Origin: CAZVRZ01 sp964629965
GTDB taxonomy: Bacteria; Chloroflexota; Anaerolineae; Anaerolineales; UBA4823
Direction: 5' to 3'
DNA: 54,150 nucleotides
Assembly (NCBI GenBank): GCA_964629965.1
Contig: CAZVRZ010000015.1
Span: 1 to 54,150 of the forward strand
The position numbers and the translations under genes are program-made. The notes below the pieces were generated by a model, which saw nothing but the letters and a program-made list of their open reading frames with translations, was not told the origin of the DNA and did not search any database. Below, one piece after another: positions 34,201-42,547 of the stretch. Positions within the stretch are counted from its first letter, which is position 1. Every line of letters begins with the position of its first letter.

Positions 34201-36350
34201 CGCTGGTGGACATGGGCGCTTACGAGGCCAATTTTGTGGATGCAGGCATGCTCAAAACCGTTTCTCCGCTCGAGGCCATCCCCGGCCAGCCCATCACTTA
34301 CACCTTGACTTTCTCCAATGGCGGCAGCCTGCCGGCTGTGGGGGTGGTGATTGCGGATGCTGTGCCGTCTTTCCTCACCATTCAGGGGGTGGAATTTGGC
34401 GGTGTGGCGATCACCGACACCGGTCACCTGCCGCCCTATGCCTGGGCTGTGCAAAATCTGACTGCCGGCCAGGGCGGCACGATCACCTTCACAGCCATCC
34501 TTTCTGAGCCGCTGGCGGCCGGCATATACACCAACACGGCGCTCATTACTGCAACCGAGGATGCCGGCGAGGGCAACAATCGTTCTGATATTGGCCTTCA
34601 CGTGCTCAACGTGGCCCCGCTAGCAGTTGGCGACGGCTACACTACATTGGAAGATACGCCGCTGCAGATTGCCCCAGACTCCGTGTTGGCCAATGACAGC
34701 GACGATAATGGGGATGCGCTGACCGCGATCAAAAACAGCGTTCCAGGGCATGGGCTGCTAGCTCTCAACCTGGATGGCTCCTTTGTCTACACCCCCACCC
34801 TCAACACCAACGGCTCGGACAGTTTCACTTACCACGCCTATGATGGTGGGTTGAACTCGAATATCGCCACGGTCAATCTCAGCATCACCTCGGTGAATGA
34901 TGCTCCTGCGGGTACGAACCAGACCCTGAGCACGCTGGAAGATGTGAGTTACACCTTTGCGTTAGCTGACTTTGGGTTCACCGACCCGCACGACAACCCG
35001 GCGAACAAGTTCTATCGGGTGAAGGTTAACTCCCTGCCTGCGCAGGGCATCCTCAAGTTGAGCGAGACTACCGTAACAGCCGATCAGTTCGTGACTGCAG
35101 CAGATATCACGGCGGGTAAATTTGTTTTCAGCCCTGTCGCAAACGCTAATGGCGCTCCCTACGCTAGCTTCACCTTCCAGGTGGAAGACGATGGCGGCAC
35201 GGCGAATGGCGGGGCGAACTTGGATCCGACACCGAATACGCTGACCATGCATGTCACCTCGGTGAATGATGCACCTGTGGGCATGAACCAGACCGTGACC
35301 ACGCTGGAAGATGTGAGTTACACCTTCGCGTTAGCTGACTTCGGTTTTACTGACCCGCTGGACAGCCCGGCGAACAGCTTCAACCGGGTGCAAATCACCA
35401 CCTTGCCGGGGCAAGGAATACTCAGACTTAATGGGACGGTTGTAACGGTTGGACAGTTCGTGACGGTAACAGATATCACGGCAAACCGATTGGCGTTTAC
35501 GCCTGCGTTAGACGCCAATGGTACTCCCTACGCTAGCTTCACCTTCCAGGTGGAAGATGACGGTGGGATGGCGAACGGCGGAGTGAACTTGGATCCAACC
35601 CCGAATACGCTGACGATTGACGTAACCTCGGTGAACGAATCGCCGGTCATCACTGAGGGCGACTCCATCTCTATAACGATGGATGAAGACGGTTCCCCCA
35701 CGCCTTTTGACTTGACGCTGCACGCCACAGATGTGGACGACGACACTTTCACTTGGCATATAAGTATTGCCGCGGCGCATGGCACGGCCAGCGCAAGTGG
35801 CGCGGGTGCAGCCAAACCGATTGGCTATACCCTAAATACAAACTACAATGGGACGGATCAATTTGAGGTGCAGGTTTCAGATGGTTTGGGCGGCGAAGAT
35901 ATGATCCTGGTGAATGTTACCATCCAGGCAGTGAACGATGCGCCGGTCGCGGTAGGCGATAGTTACACAACGACTCAAAACACATCGCTGGCGCTTGCTG
36001 CTCCAGGTATCTTGGCCAATGATATGGACATAGACGGCAGTCCGCTCGCTGCCATCCTGGACAGCGATCCAGCACATGGCTTACTAAGCCTCAACCCAAA
36101 TGGCTCTTTCGTTTATACTCCGACGCTCGATTACTATGGCCCGGACAGCTTCACCTGCCACGCCAGTGATGGTGTGCTGGATTCGGATATTGTCACGGTC
36201 ACGCTCACCGTCCAGCAGGTATATCGGATTTTCTTACCGGTGGTGCAGCGGAACGATGAGCCACAATCGAGAGGTGAGGCGCCTGCGCTCGCAGACCGCT
36301 TCTGGCCAAACATAATCTGGTTCAAAAATGGTAATTGGCAAGCCAACTGA
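31269..36350 (+). CDS. Giant secreted protein: GGGM beta-helix, DUF11, VCBS/cadherin-like repeats
   Basis: 1693 residues from ATG 31269, which is 6-7 nt after AGGAG; an earlier in-frame start has no such site. A signal peptide is clear (FLVVIGLLTFSLSPAPARA). Two beta-helix regions follow, with seven and eight GGG[ML] coils of the type GGGMYNxxSSPTLTNVTFSGN, as in Pmp-like and choice-of-anchor proteins. Each opens with a YGGFxGxExxREERxW...LSGDID block. A DUF11-like domain (GQPITYTLTFSNGGSLPAVGVVI) and four or five VCBS/cadherin-like repeats (EDTPL, VNDAP) come next. Near the end is VYRIFLPVVQR, then 32 more residues. Likely a cell-surface adhesin or structural protein; the function is inferred. 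Confidence 0.9.
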   Translation: MNKHSVVEVAYRFLVVIGLLTFSLSPAPARAEQATPGVRYASPGGLTSGACDAWPNACDLQTALALAVSGEEVWVQQGVYKPTSGTDRAISFGLKNGVALYGGFAGAETAREQRDWGTHVTVLSGDIDNNDLTDPTGVVTNTANITGTNSYHVVTGSGATEMAVLDGFFITAGSADGAGVFGNGGGMYTNFGGPALANITFSGNLAIHEGGGMANYNCSGLALTQVTFTGNWSGFDGGGLYSKNCSTMQVTDAIFRDNIAINDGGGMKNYASDPQITRVIFKENSARYGGGLFNGFNENGSPTLVDVVFSGNQADQGGGMFEYYYSSPTLTNVTFSGNRSTKGGGGMRNWNHSSPILTNVTFAGNSTGAEGSAIYNGDGSNPLLQNVIAWNNTSSVAGPAIFNYDGYEVCIPTIRYSLVEGCNPGGVWENACGTDGGNNLTDIDPLFIAPEPASSAPTTQGDYRLQNASLAINAGDNAADLDGNGPLTMTISDISPDLDGNPRIVLAVIDLGSYENQAFPCPTGGVVYVDEDATGAQSGASWSDAFISLQDALYVSNDCEIRVAEGAYYPDKDSDYSENKRTATFRLKSGVAIYGGFNGTETTREERNWTDNITVLSGDIDGNDLTDPNGVVTTTTGIMGTNSYHVLNGSSVTETARLDGFTVTGGSAIGDDAASQGGGMYIATGSPALANVIFSGNSAFDGGGMYNTSSSPMLTNITFSNNSAFEGGGGMLNNMYSQPMLLDVTFSGNQVEYYGGGMYNGSWASPVLTDVTFSDNQAGNNGGGMYNYWTSPTLTNVLFSGNSAISSWGGETSGGGMYNFFNSSPTLTNVAFSGNQADYGGGMWNESGSNPTLTNITFSSNLASIGGGMYNAESSPTLSNSILWANTPEQVFNNSGSHPSFTYNDVQGGCPAGSTCIDLMNADPLFVDAAGGDLRLSPGSPAIDAGNTAYITATLDLAGGPRFVDIPAAPNTGLGTPPLVDMGAYEANFVDAGMLKTVSPLEAIPGQPITYTLTFSNGGSLPAVGVVIADAVPSFLTIQGVEFGGVAITDTGHLPPYAWAVQNLTAGQGGTITFTAILSEPLAAGIYTNTALITATEDAGEGNNRSDIGLHVLNVAPLAVGDGYTTLEDTPLQIAPDSVLANDSDDNGDALTAIKNSVPGHGLLALNLDGSFVYTPTLNTNGSDSFTYHAYDGGLNSNIATVNLSITSVNDAPAGTNQTLSTLEDVSYTFALADFGFTDPHDNPANKFYRVKVNSLPAQGILKLSETTVTADQFVTAADITAGKFVFSPVANANGAPYASFTFQVEDDGGTANGGANLDPTPNTLTMHVTSVNDAPVGMNQTVTTLEDVSYTFALADFGFTDPLDSPANSFNRVQITTLPGQGILRLNGTVVTVGQFVTVTDITANRLAFTPALDANGTPYASFTFQVEDDGGMANGGVNLDPTPNTLTIDVTSVNESPVITEGDSISITMDEDGSPTPFDLTLHATDVDDDTFTWHISIAAAHGTASASGAGAAKPIGYTLNTNYNGTDQFEVQVSDGLGGEDMILVNVTIQAVNDAPVAVGDSYTTTQNTSLALAAPGILANDMDIDGSPLAAILDSDPAHGLLSLNPNGSFVYTPTLDYYGPDSFTCHASDGVLDSDIVTVTLTVQQVYRIFLPVVQRNDEPQSRGEAPALADRFWPNIIWFKNGNWQAN

Positions 36351-36430
36351 TCCACTAGCTGCAGAATCACTTGCATGACACTACCAGATATTAATAGATA
36401 GCATCGTTTTAGTACAGCCCCAGAATTTTT

Positions 36431-36462
36431 AAGGCTCGGCAGTTGGTCAGGAAGAGCCTTTT
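36431..36462 (+). terminator. Likely terminator of the giant gene
   Basis: AAGGCTC (36431-36437) and GAGCCTT (36454-36460) form a 7-bp stem with a 16-nt loop followed by TT, about 80 bp past the stop. The T-tract is short, so strength is uncertain. Confidence 0.5.
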
Positions 36463-36506
36463 ACGAAAATTGTGGGAGAGCCTAATCTTTGAGAGGCTGC
36501 ATGATC

Positions 36507-36992
36507 CTAGAACTTATAACCGATGGCGCGTAAGATATTTTTGCGCCAGGCGATATCCTCGTCGCCTTCGATCCCCTGGGGAGATGCTCCATCAACCACG
36601 CCCACTATCCCGCGACCTTGCTCGGTTTGGGCGATGATGACTTCTGTCGGATTGGATGTGGCGCAGAAAATCCGGCAAACCTCTGGGGTTCTTTGAATCG
36701 CTTTGAGAACATTGATGGGATAAAAGCCTGCGCCTAAGAATAAGATGAAGCTGTGACCGGCTCCAATAGCAAGAGCATTCTGGCGTGCCAGCTCAATCAT
36801 CTCGGGATCGCTGCCTGTCCAACGTACCAGGCATTTACCGGAGGCCTCGCAAAAGGCCAGGCCAAACTTGATGCCGGGAACGGTGTTGACCAGGGCTTCG
36901 TGAACATCTTCAACGGTCTTAATAAAGTGTGACTGCCCTAATATGAAGTTGATCTCTTCAGGCTTATTTATTTTTACGGTGAGTAGATGCAT
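36507..36992 (-). CDS. Adenosine-specific kinase (PF04008/DUF355 family)
   Basis: 161 residues from ATG 36992, placed 4 nt after AAGGAGG; the longer frame upstream is rejected. The sequence FGLAFCEASGKCLVRWTGSDPEMIELA and the C-terminal GVVDGASPQGIEGDED match the small family whose archaeal member was structurally characterised as an adenosine-specific kinase-like protein. Its role in bacteria is not established. It has its own promoter (37037-37065) and stands alone, convergent with the giant surface protein. Confidence 0.85.
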   Translation of the reverse strand: MHLLTVKINKPEEINFILGQSHFIKTVEDVHEALVNTVPGIKFGLAFCEASGKCLVRWTGSDPEMIELARQNALAIGAGHSFILFLGAGFYPINVLKAIQRTPEVCRIFCATSNPTEVIIAQTEQGRGIVGVVDGASPQGIEGDEDIAWRKNILRAIGYKF

Positions 36993-37036
36993 AAGGCCTC
37001 CTTCTTGCCGGGGAATAAATGATTTTGAATGCATTA

Positions 37037-37065
37037 ACTTTATCAAAGGATGCCAGTGCATTCAA
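37037..37065 (-). promoter_or_regulatory. Promoter of the adenosine-specific kinase gene
   Basis: Minus strand: TTGAAT (37065-37060), 17 bp, TAAAGT (37042-37037). It lies about 45 bp upstream of the start codon. The match is moderate. Confidence 0.5.
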
Positions 37066-37180
37066 GTGATTCGCTATTCGATTCGGGATTTTACCAGGTA
37101 GGGGGAGAGATGATGAACAGCTTTGTTGTCCAATGATCCCTATTTGTCTCTGCCCTCTGGAATTGCAGATCGAGGGTGGA

Positions 37181-37209
37181 TTGCCACGCATTCTTTGGCG
37201 TGGTAGAAT
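37181..37209 (+). promoter_or_regulatory. Promoter of the pdxS-tmk operon
   Basis: TTGCCA (37181-37186), exactly 17 bp, TAGAAT (37204-37209), located 40 bp upstream of the pdxS start. Each hexamer has five of six consensus bases. Confidence 0.75.
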
Positions 37210-37249
37210 GCTTATGAGAAAGTTTTTACATTTTTAGGAGGTATTGCTT

Positions 37250-38137
37250 ATGGAAGGACTGGTTGGTTCCTTTACCGTTAAGAAGGGACTGGCCCAGATG
37301 CTGAAGGGTGGCGTGATCATGGATGTGGTTACGCCTGAACATGCCCGGATAGCGGAAGATGCTGGTGCTGTTGCAGTGATGGCTTTGGAGCGTGTCCCTG
37401 CTGATATTCGCGCCCAGGGTGGCGTGGCGCGTATGAGTGATCCCGAATTGATTTTAAAGATCATGGATGCGGTAACTATCCCGGTTATGGCTAAGTGCCG
37501 GATCGGACATTTTGTAGAAGCGCAGATATTGGAAGCAATTGGTGTGGATTATATCGATGAGTCGGAAGTGTTGACTCCTGCGGATGAGCATCACCACATC
37601 TACAAACATGATTTTAAGGTGCCGTTCGTCTGTGGCTGCCGGAATCTGGGTGAGGCGCTGCGCCGTATTGGGGAAGGGGCCGCTATGATCCGTACCAAGG
37701 GCGAGGCAGGAACCGGCGATGTGATCGAGGCGGTTCGGCATGCTCGGTCTGTAATGGGTGATATCCGCCGCTTGCAAACTATGCTCGATGAAGAGTTGAT
37801 GGCTTTTGCTAAAGAGCTGGGCGCTCCTTATGAATTGGTAGTGGAGACGCAGCGGCTGGGCCGCATGCCGGTAGTTAATTTTGCTGCTGGCGGTATTGCT
37901 ACTCCTGCCGATGCCGCATTGATGATGCAGTTGGGCGTGGATGGCGTTTTTGTCGGTTCGGGTATCTTTAAGTCGGGCGATCCTGCCCGGCGAGCCGCTG
38001 CTATTGTCAAAGCAGTTACCCACCACAACGACCCTTACATCTTGGCAGAAGTCAGCCGTAACTTGGGTGAAGCGATGGTAGGGCGCCAGGTTTCATCGAT
38101 TCCTGAACCCGAGTTGCTCGCCAGCAGGGGGTGGTGA
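37250..38137 (+). CDS. pdxS: Pyridoxal 5'-phosphate synthase, synthase subunit
   Basis: Forms PLP from ribose 5-phosphate, glyceraldehyde 3-phosphate and ammonia, with PdxT as the glutaminase. 295 residues from ATG 37250, 8 nt after AGGAGG. The TIM-barrel landmarks are GGVIMDVVTPEHARIAEDAG, the catalytic-lysine strand VMAKCRIGHFVEAQ, DESEVLTPADE and AAMIRTKGEAGTGD, and the phosphate loop GVDGVFVGSGIF. It heads an operon of five genes. Confidence 0.98.
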   Translation: MEGLVGSFTVKKGLAQMLKGGVIMDVVTPEHARIAEDAGAVAVMALERVPADIRAQGGVARMSDPELILKIMDAVTIPVMAKCRIGHFVEAQILEAIGVDYIDESEVLTPADEHHHIYKHDFKVPFVCGCRNLGEALRRIGEGAAMIRTKGEAGTGDVIEAVRHARSVMGDIRRLQTMLDEELMAFAKELGAPYELVVETQRLGRMPVVNFAAGGIATPADAALMMQLGVDGVFVGSGIFKSGDPARRAAAIVKAVTHHNDPYILAEVSRNLGEAMVGRQVSSIPEPELLASRGW

Positions 38138-38145
38138 TCACTTTG

Positions 38146-38754
38146 ATGAAGATCGGTGTATTGGCATTGCAAGGAGATTTTGCCGAGCACATCACGATAT
38201 TGCGATCACTGGATGTGGAAACTGCGGAAGTCCGCCTGCCAGAACACCTGGATGGATTGGATGGACTGATTATCCCGGGAGGCGAGTCTACCACGATTGG
38301 TAAGCTGGCGCTTCATTACCAGTTGATGGACCCTCTGCGTGAATTCGGCGCCCAACATGCCATCTGGGGAACCTGCGCCGGTGCTATTTTCTTGTCGCAT
38401 GATGCCAGCCGCCAACAGCCTTTGTTAGGATTGATGGCTATCACGGTAGAACGGAATGCTTTTGGACGACAAGTGGATAGTTTTGAGGTTGACCTGGATG
38501 TGCCAGCGTTGGCGCAGGCAGGGCTTGATCTCAGTCCATTCCACGCGATTTTTATTCGCGCTCCTTTGATCGAAACTGTAGGAGCGAATGTGCAGGTCTT
38601 GTCGCATCTGCAGGATGGCAGGATCGTTGCTGCTCAGCAAGGGCGTTTACTGGCTACATCATTTCACCCCGAGTTGACCGGCGATGATCGTTTTCATCGA
38701 TATTTTTTGCACCTGGTGGCAGGGGCTGTGATTAAACCCCCTGGCGATTTGTGA
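38146..38754 (+). CDS. pdxT: Pyridoxal 5'-phosphate synthase, glutaminase subunit
   Basis: Class I glutamine amidotransferase that feeds ammonia to PdxS. 202 residues beginning MKIGVLALQGDFAEH. The Cys nucleophile is in WGTCAGAIFLS, the GGESTTIGKL oxyanion/glutamine loop is present, and the His-Glu pair is in SFHPEL. The ATG is 8 bp after the pdxS stop; GTG codons upstream overlap pdxS and are less likely. Coupled translation with pdxS is expected. Confidence 0.97.
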   Translation: MKIGVLALQGDFAEHITILRSLDVETAEVRLPEHLDGLDGLIIPGGESTTIGKLALHYQLMDPLREFGAQHAIWGTCAGAIFLSHDASRQQPLLGLMAITVERNAFGRQVDSFEVDLDVPALAQAGLDLSPFHAIFIRAPLIETVGANVQVLSHLQDGRIVAAQQGRLLATSFHPELTGDDRFHRYFLHLVAGAVIKPPGDL

Positions 38755-38773
38755 AGCAAGGTGCCTGGCGATC

Positions 38774-39721
38774 ATGAATATTCGTACTTTCGAATTGCGA
38801 GATTTGCCGGTCTTACACCGCTATCGTAACCAGGGAATCTTTTTTGACAGTATCCTGGCGCTTACGAGAGGCCCTATTCTTGTTACGGCTGGTGCTTTGT
38901 TCGCTTTTTTACCTCCTGTGACAGGCACGTATACTTTCCTCTGCCAGGATGAAGAACAACAAAGCCGCCCTTGGATAGGGCAGGTCTCGCATGTCAAAGG
39001 CTCTTCGGCAGCCCACCTGACTTATCTTGCTCCACAGGTTGACCTTGATTCAGAGGAATTATTGCCCCTGTTCGAGCATCTTGCGATAGAAGTAGGTGAA
39101 CGTGGAGCGCTTTACATCCTGGCTGAGGTCGAAGAGCAATCTGCTGTATTTGCAACTTTGCGGCAGGCGGGCTTCAGCATCTATGCCCGCCAAAGGCTGT
39201 GGCTTATGGATGAGATGACACCCGTTCGCCCAATTTCAAAACACTGGAGAGCGGCTACCAGGCAAGACGAGGCTGGCAAACGCTTTTTGTATGCCAATCT
39301 TGTGCCTGGTCTGGTGCAGCAGGTTGAGATGCCTCCTGCCAATCGGGGGCGTGGCCTTGTATATTATCGAGGCAATGAGCTGTTGGCTTATGTTGAACTG
39401 CACTATGGCCTGGCGGGAGTATGGGGCCAGCCTTTTGTGCATCCGGATGCCGGAGATATTATTGAGGAACTGATGGCCTTTTTGCAGAATCTGTCCAACC
39501 GGCATGGTCGTCCAGTGTATATTTGTGTGCGTTCTTACCAATCGTGGTTGGAGCCTGTTGTTAGTAACGTGGGCGGCAAGCCAGGACCTCAACAAGCTGT
39601 CTTGGTAAAACACCTCACGATACCTCGCCGGGCGATTCACAATTATTCTTTGCCCGTATTGAATAATAGTAAGACCGCCGAACCAACCGTACCAATTACT
39701 CACATAAAGAATGGGATATGA
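38774..39721 (+). CDS. GNAT-like N-acetyltransferase family protein
   Basis: 315 residues. It begins MNIRTFELRDLPVLHRYR, an acetyltransferase-like first strand and helix. An LYILAEVEEQSAVFATLRQAGFSIYARQRLW segment resembles the end of a GNAT fold, and a second GNAT-like half may follow (LLAYVELHYG...GRPVYICVRSYQSWLEPVV). The conserved acetyl-CoA loop is not obvious, so it may be a degenerate or tandem GNAT. It lies between pdxT (19 bp) and the R3H ATPase (4-bp ATGA overlap), so it is part of that operon. Substrate unknown. Confidence 0.6.
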   Translation: MNIRTFELRDLPVLHRYRNQGIFFDSILALTRGPILVTAGALFAFLPPVTGTYTFLCQDEEQQSRPWIGQVSHVKGSSAAHLTYLAPQVDLDSEELLPLFEHLAIEVGERGALYILAEVEEQSAVFATLRQAGFSIYARQRLWLMDEMTPVRPISKHWRAATRQDEAGKRFLYANLVPGLVQQVEMPPANRGRGLVYYRGNELLAYVELHYGLAGVWGQPFVHPDAGDIIEELMAFLQNLSNRHGRPVYICVRSYQSWLEPVVSNVGGKPGPQQAVLVKHLTIPRRAIHNYSLPVLNNSKTAEPTVPITHIKNGI

Positions 39722-41340
39722 CAAGCAAGAGAATTACAGATAATTTAGATATTATGATAGGCGTTCTACCGCCTCATCTGGTGCAAAAATTAGCAGAAAT
39801 CGATCGATCCGATGATCTGCTGGAGGTTATTCTGGATCTGGGCCGGGTGCCGACCGCACGTTATTTGGATAAAGAAGAAGTTCTCAGCCCGGTGGAAGCA
39901 TCTCATGCGGATATACAGCATCTGGTAGAGCGCATTGGCGAGTTCGATACGGACAACCGCGCCGGGCTTGAGCGAACTTTGCACCGTATTGCTGCCATTC
40001 GAAACCGGCGTGGTCATATTGTGGGACTAACCTGTCGCGTTGGGCGTGCGGTGTATGGCACAACAGATATCGTTAAGGATTTGATCGAAAGCGGTAAAAG
40101 CCTGTTGTTGTTGGGACGTCCTGGGGTGGGAAAAACCACCATGTTACGAGAAGCGGCGCGTTTGCTGGCTGAGACCAAGCGCGTTGTGATCGTAGATACA
40201 TCGAATGAAATTGGTGGGGATGGGGATGTTCCTCACCCGGCGGTTGGACGTGCTCGCCGGATGCAAGTAGCCCGGCCATCACTGCAACATGAAGTGATGA
40301 TCGAAGGCGTTGAGAATCACAATCCTGAAGCCATTGTGATCGATGAAATTGGGCGCGAACTGGAAGCAGCTGCTGCCAGAACCATTGCAGAGCGCGGCGT
40401 GCAGCTGATCGGTACAGCCCATGGTAATTCTCTGGAAAATCTCTTGCTCAATCCAACCTTATCGGATCTGGTGGGGGGAATTGAATCTGTTACCCTGTCG
40501 GATGAGGAGGCGCGCCGTCGCGGCACGCAAAAAACGGTTCTTGAGCGACGCTCGCCGCCCACTTTTGATGTTTTGATAGAAATTCAAACGCGCGATCGCC
40601 TAGCAGTTCATACGGATGTGGCGGAATCTGTGGATGCTTTGTTACGTGGTTATCCGCTTCCTCCCGAGCTGCGTTACCGGGACGAACAAGGTCAAATCCA
40701 TATCGAACGTGAAGCTCCCTCGGCGCGTCATGGGCAAGGTGGTGGTTTTCGAAAGAATAGCGCCTCTTCTGGTTCGCGTCAACAGAGTGATGTTCGTACT
40801 GCTAGCGGATCTCCCGTATATGCTCCTCCTGTTCAAACACCAGTTGAACAGACGCCGGTGGTTGAACAAACTCCACTCCAAACTGTGCGAGTTTATCCCT
40901 ATGGAGTGGCGCGTAACCGGCTGATCCAGGCCACGAAGCGCCTATCGGTGCCAGTGGTTGTGGTAAACGAACTGTCCGATGCGGATGTGTTGCTGACTTT
41001 GCGTTCATATTATCGCAATCGCCAACACCCGATTGTAGATGCTGAAAATCGCGGTATGTCGATTTTTGTCTTGCGTGCAAATACGATCAATCAAATGCAA
41101 CAATTTTTGATGGACTTGTTCAACTTGACAGAATCAACTGAGGAAGCCCCTGCAGATCCGGCATTAATGGAGACGCAGGCAGCTATTGATGCTGTGTTGA
41201 ATGGTGAGCGCTGGGTTGAATTACCTCCTGCCACTGCTTATGTTCGCCGCTTACAACACCAAATGGCGCGCCAGGCCAACCTGACTTCGCACTCTTATGG
41301 CAAAGAGCCTTCGCGCCGGGTGCGGATTTTCAGGGATTAG
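39718..41340 (+). CDS. SpoIIIAA/Ycf45-like AAA ATPase with C-terminal R3H domain
   Basis: 540 residues. The ATPase half has Walker A GRPGVGKT at 133-140, Walker B AIVIDEIGREL, and VDTSNEIGGDGDVPHPAVGRARRM, as in the SpoIIIAA and chloroplast Ycf45 families. A Pro/Gln-rich linker (about 335-385) separates a middle domain. The C-terminal YVRRLQHQMARQANLTSHSYGKEPSRRVRIF is an R3H single-stranded nucleic-acid binding motif. This combination is known in cyanobacteria, Chloroflexi and related groups, but its role is not settled. ATGA overlaps the stop of the upstream gene, and tmk follows after 12 bp. Confidence 0.85.
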   Translation: MTSKRITDNLDIMIGVLPPHLVQKLAEIDRSDDLLEVILDLGRVPTARYLDKEEVLSPVEASHADIQHLVERIGEFDTDNRAGLERTLHRIAAIRNRRGHIVGLTCRVGRAVYGTTDIVKDLIESGKSLLLLGRPGVGKTTMLREAARLLAETKRVVIVDTSNEIGGDGDVPHPAVGRARRMQVARPSLQHEVMIEGVENHNPEAIVIDEIGRELEAAAARTIAERGVQLIGTAHGNSLENLLLNPTLSDLVGGIESVTLSDEEARRRGTQKTVLERRSPPTFDVLIEIQTRDRLAVHTDVAESVDALLRGYPLPPELRYRDEQGQIHIEREAPSARHGQGGGFRKNSASSGSRQQSDVRTASGSPVYAPPVQTPVEQTPVVEQTPLQTVRVYPYGVARNRLIQATKRLSVPVVVVNELSDADVLLTLRSYYRNRQHPIVDAENRGMSIFVLRANTINQMQQFLMDLFNLTESTEEAPADPALMETQAAIDAVLNGERWVELPPATAYVRRLQHQMARQANLTSHSYGKEPSRRVRIFRD

Positions 41341-41352
41341 GGCGGGCGAACT

Positions 41353-41979
41353 ATGTTTATTACCCTGGAAGGTCCTGAAGGTGGCGGTAAAACATTGCAG
41401 GCTGCATGGTTGGTGGAATTTTTACGGCAGCAAGGGTATGATGTTCTTGCCACGCGCGAGCCAGGTGGCACAAGTATCGGTGAGCAAGTGCGCACAGTCT
41501 TATCGAACCTGGACAATACTGCCATGCATCCACGTACAGAGATCCTGCTCTTTCAGGCATCGCGCGCTCAGTTGGTTGAGCAGATGATTCGCCCTCACCT
41601 CTCAAAAGGGGGCGTGGTCGTGTGTGATCGTTATGCGGACTCAACGCTTGCTTACCAGGGTTACGGGCACCAGGTTGATCTTAATGTGCTTCGCAACTTG
41701 ATCCATTTTGCGACCGGTGGCTTGCAGCCAGATCTGACGTTGCTGCTGGATATTGATGTCGAATCCGGTTTGCGCCGGCGTACGAAATCGGGTGATTGGA
41801 ATCGCCTGGATGCCTATGAACTGGCCTTTCATCGACGAGTGCGGCACGGGTATCAGGAGTTGATCCAGGTGGCTCCACAACGTTGGATAGTGATCGATGC
41901 CGCGCCAGAACCCGATCTTGTACACCAGGCGATCATCAAGGCGGTTGCAGAACGATTGAAAGCAGCCGGCGGCGATTAA
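41353..41979 (+). CDS. tmk: Thymidylate kinase
   Basis: Phosphorylates dTMP to dTDP. 208 residues. The P-loop is GPEGGGKT, in ITLEGPEGGGKTLQAAWL, and the TREPGGTSIGEQVR dTMP-binding motif and DRYADSTLAYQGYG are both intact. The LID region RRRTKSGDWNRLDAYELAFHRRVRHGY matches the family. It is the last gene of the pdxS operon and ends immediately before the convergent fmdB-like gene (no gap and no visible terminator). Confidence 0.97.
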   Translation: MFITLEGPEGGGKTLQAAWLVEFLRQQGYDVLATREPGGTSIGEQVRTVLSNLDNTAMHPRTEILLFQASRAQLVEQMIRPHLSKGGVVVCDRYADSTLAYQGYGHQVDLNVLRNLIHFATGGLQPDLTLLLDIDVESGLRRRTKSGDWNRLDAYELAFHRRVRHGYQELIQVAPQRWIVIDAAPEPDLVHQAIIKAVAERLKAAGGD

Positions 41980-42384
41980 TTAGAAAGTATCATCCAATCC
42001 GCCGCCAGTCTCGCCTGCCCCAGGATTTTCGGGTAAATCAGGCATGGCTTTTTCAATATCTTCGGGGCTTTGGCCTGATTCCAGGCGATCAATAACCTCG
42101 GTAAATTCTGGCCCAAGGTTTTCTCCTGTCTCCTGGCTCATTTTACGCATCATTCGTCCAAGAGATTGGGGATCATCTTCCAGGCCGTCCAGATCAGGCA
42201 AATCACCTACATTGTCCAGGCGACTTTCTTCAGAGCGCAGAAACCGTATGCGCCCAATTCGTCGCTGTACCAGCTCGCTGGCGCAGTGGGGACAGTGTAC
42301 CTGCTTAACGCCATACTCTGAGTAGGCCAAAAAATAATCAAAGCGCTTTCTACAATTAAGACACCGGTATTGATATGTTGGCAT
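41980..42384 (-). CDS. FmdB-type zinc-ribbon protein
   Basis: 134 residues. The N-terminal 45 residues form the FmdB zinc ribbon (MPTYQYRCLNCRKRFDYF...VHCPHCASELVQR) with CxxC pairs. The C-terminal two thirds are charged and helical with a Gly-rich end. FmdB-like proteins are small putative regulators; the function is unknown. The gene is convergent with tmk and divergent from gmk. Confidence 0.9.
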   Translation of the reverse strand: MPTYQYRCLNCRKRFDYFLAYSEYGVKQVHCPHCASELVQRRIGRIRFLRSEESRLDNVGDLPDLDGLEDDPQSLGRMMRKMSQETGENLGPEFTEVIDRLESGQSPEDIEKAMPDLPENPGAGETGGGLDDTF

Positions 42385-42547
42385 GGGAATTCTCCAGATA
42401 TGGTAACATAAGCCAATCGCTGAAAATGAAAAATTAGATGTTCAATGCAGTTGTTTACACTAATGTATACCGTGTCAACGGTTGAGTTTAGCAATAAAAT
42501 TGTAGTTGATCACGATATCAGCGAGTTTATTTTATGAGGAGATGGCC

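Noticed and set aside
36219..36350. LPXTG-type sortase signal at the end of the second giant protein
   Set aside because: No LPxTG motif, hydrophobic helix or basic tail is present; FLPVVQR is a different pattern.
31069..37092. CGATTCGGGATTTT repeated at 31069-31082 and 37079-37092
   Set aside because: Two copies of a 14-mer upstream of unrelated leftward genes; no palindrome or spacing pattern, may be chance.
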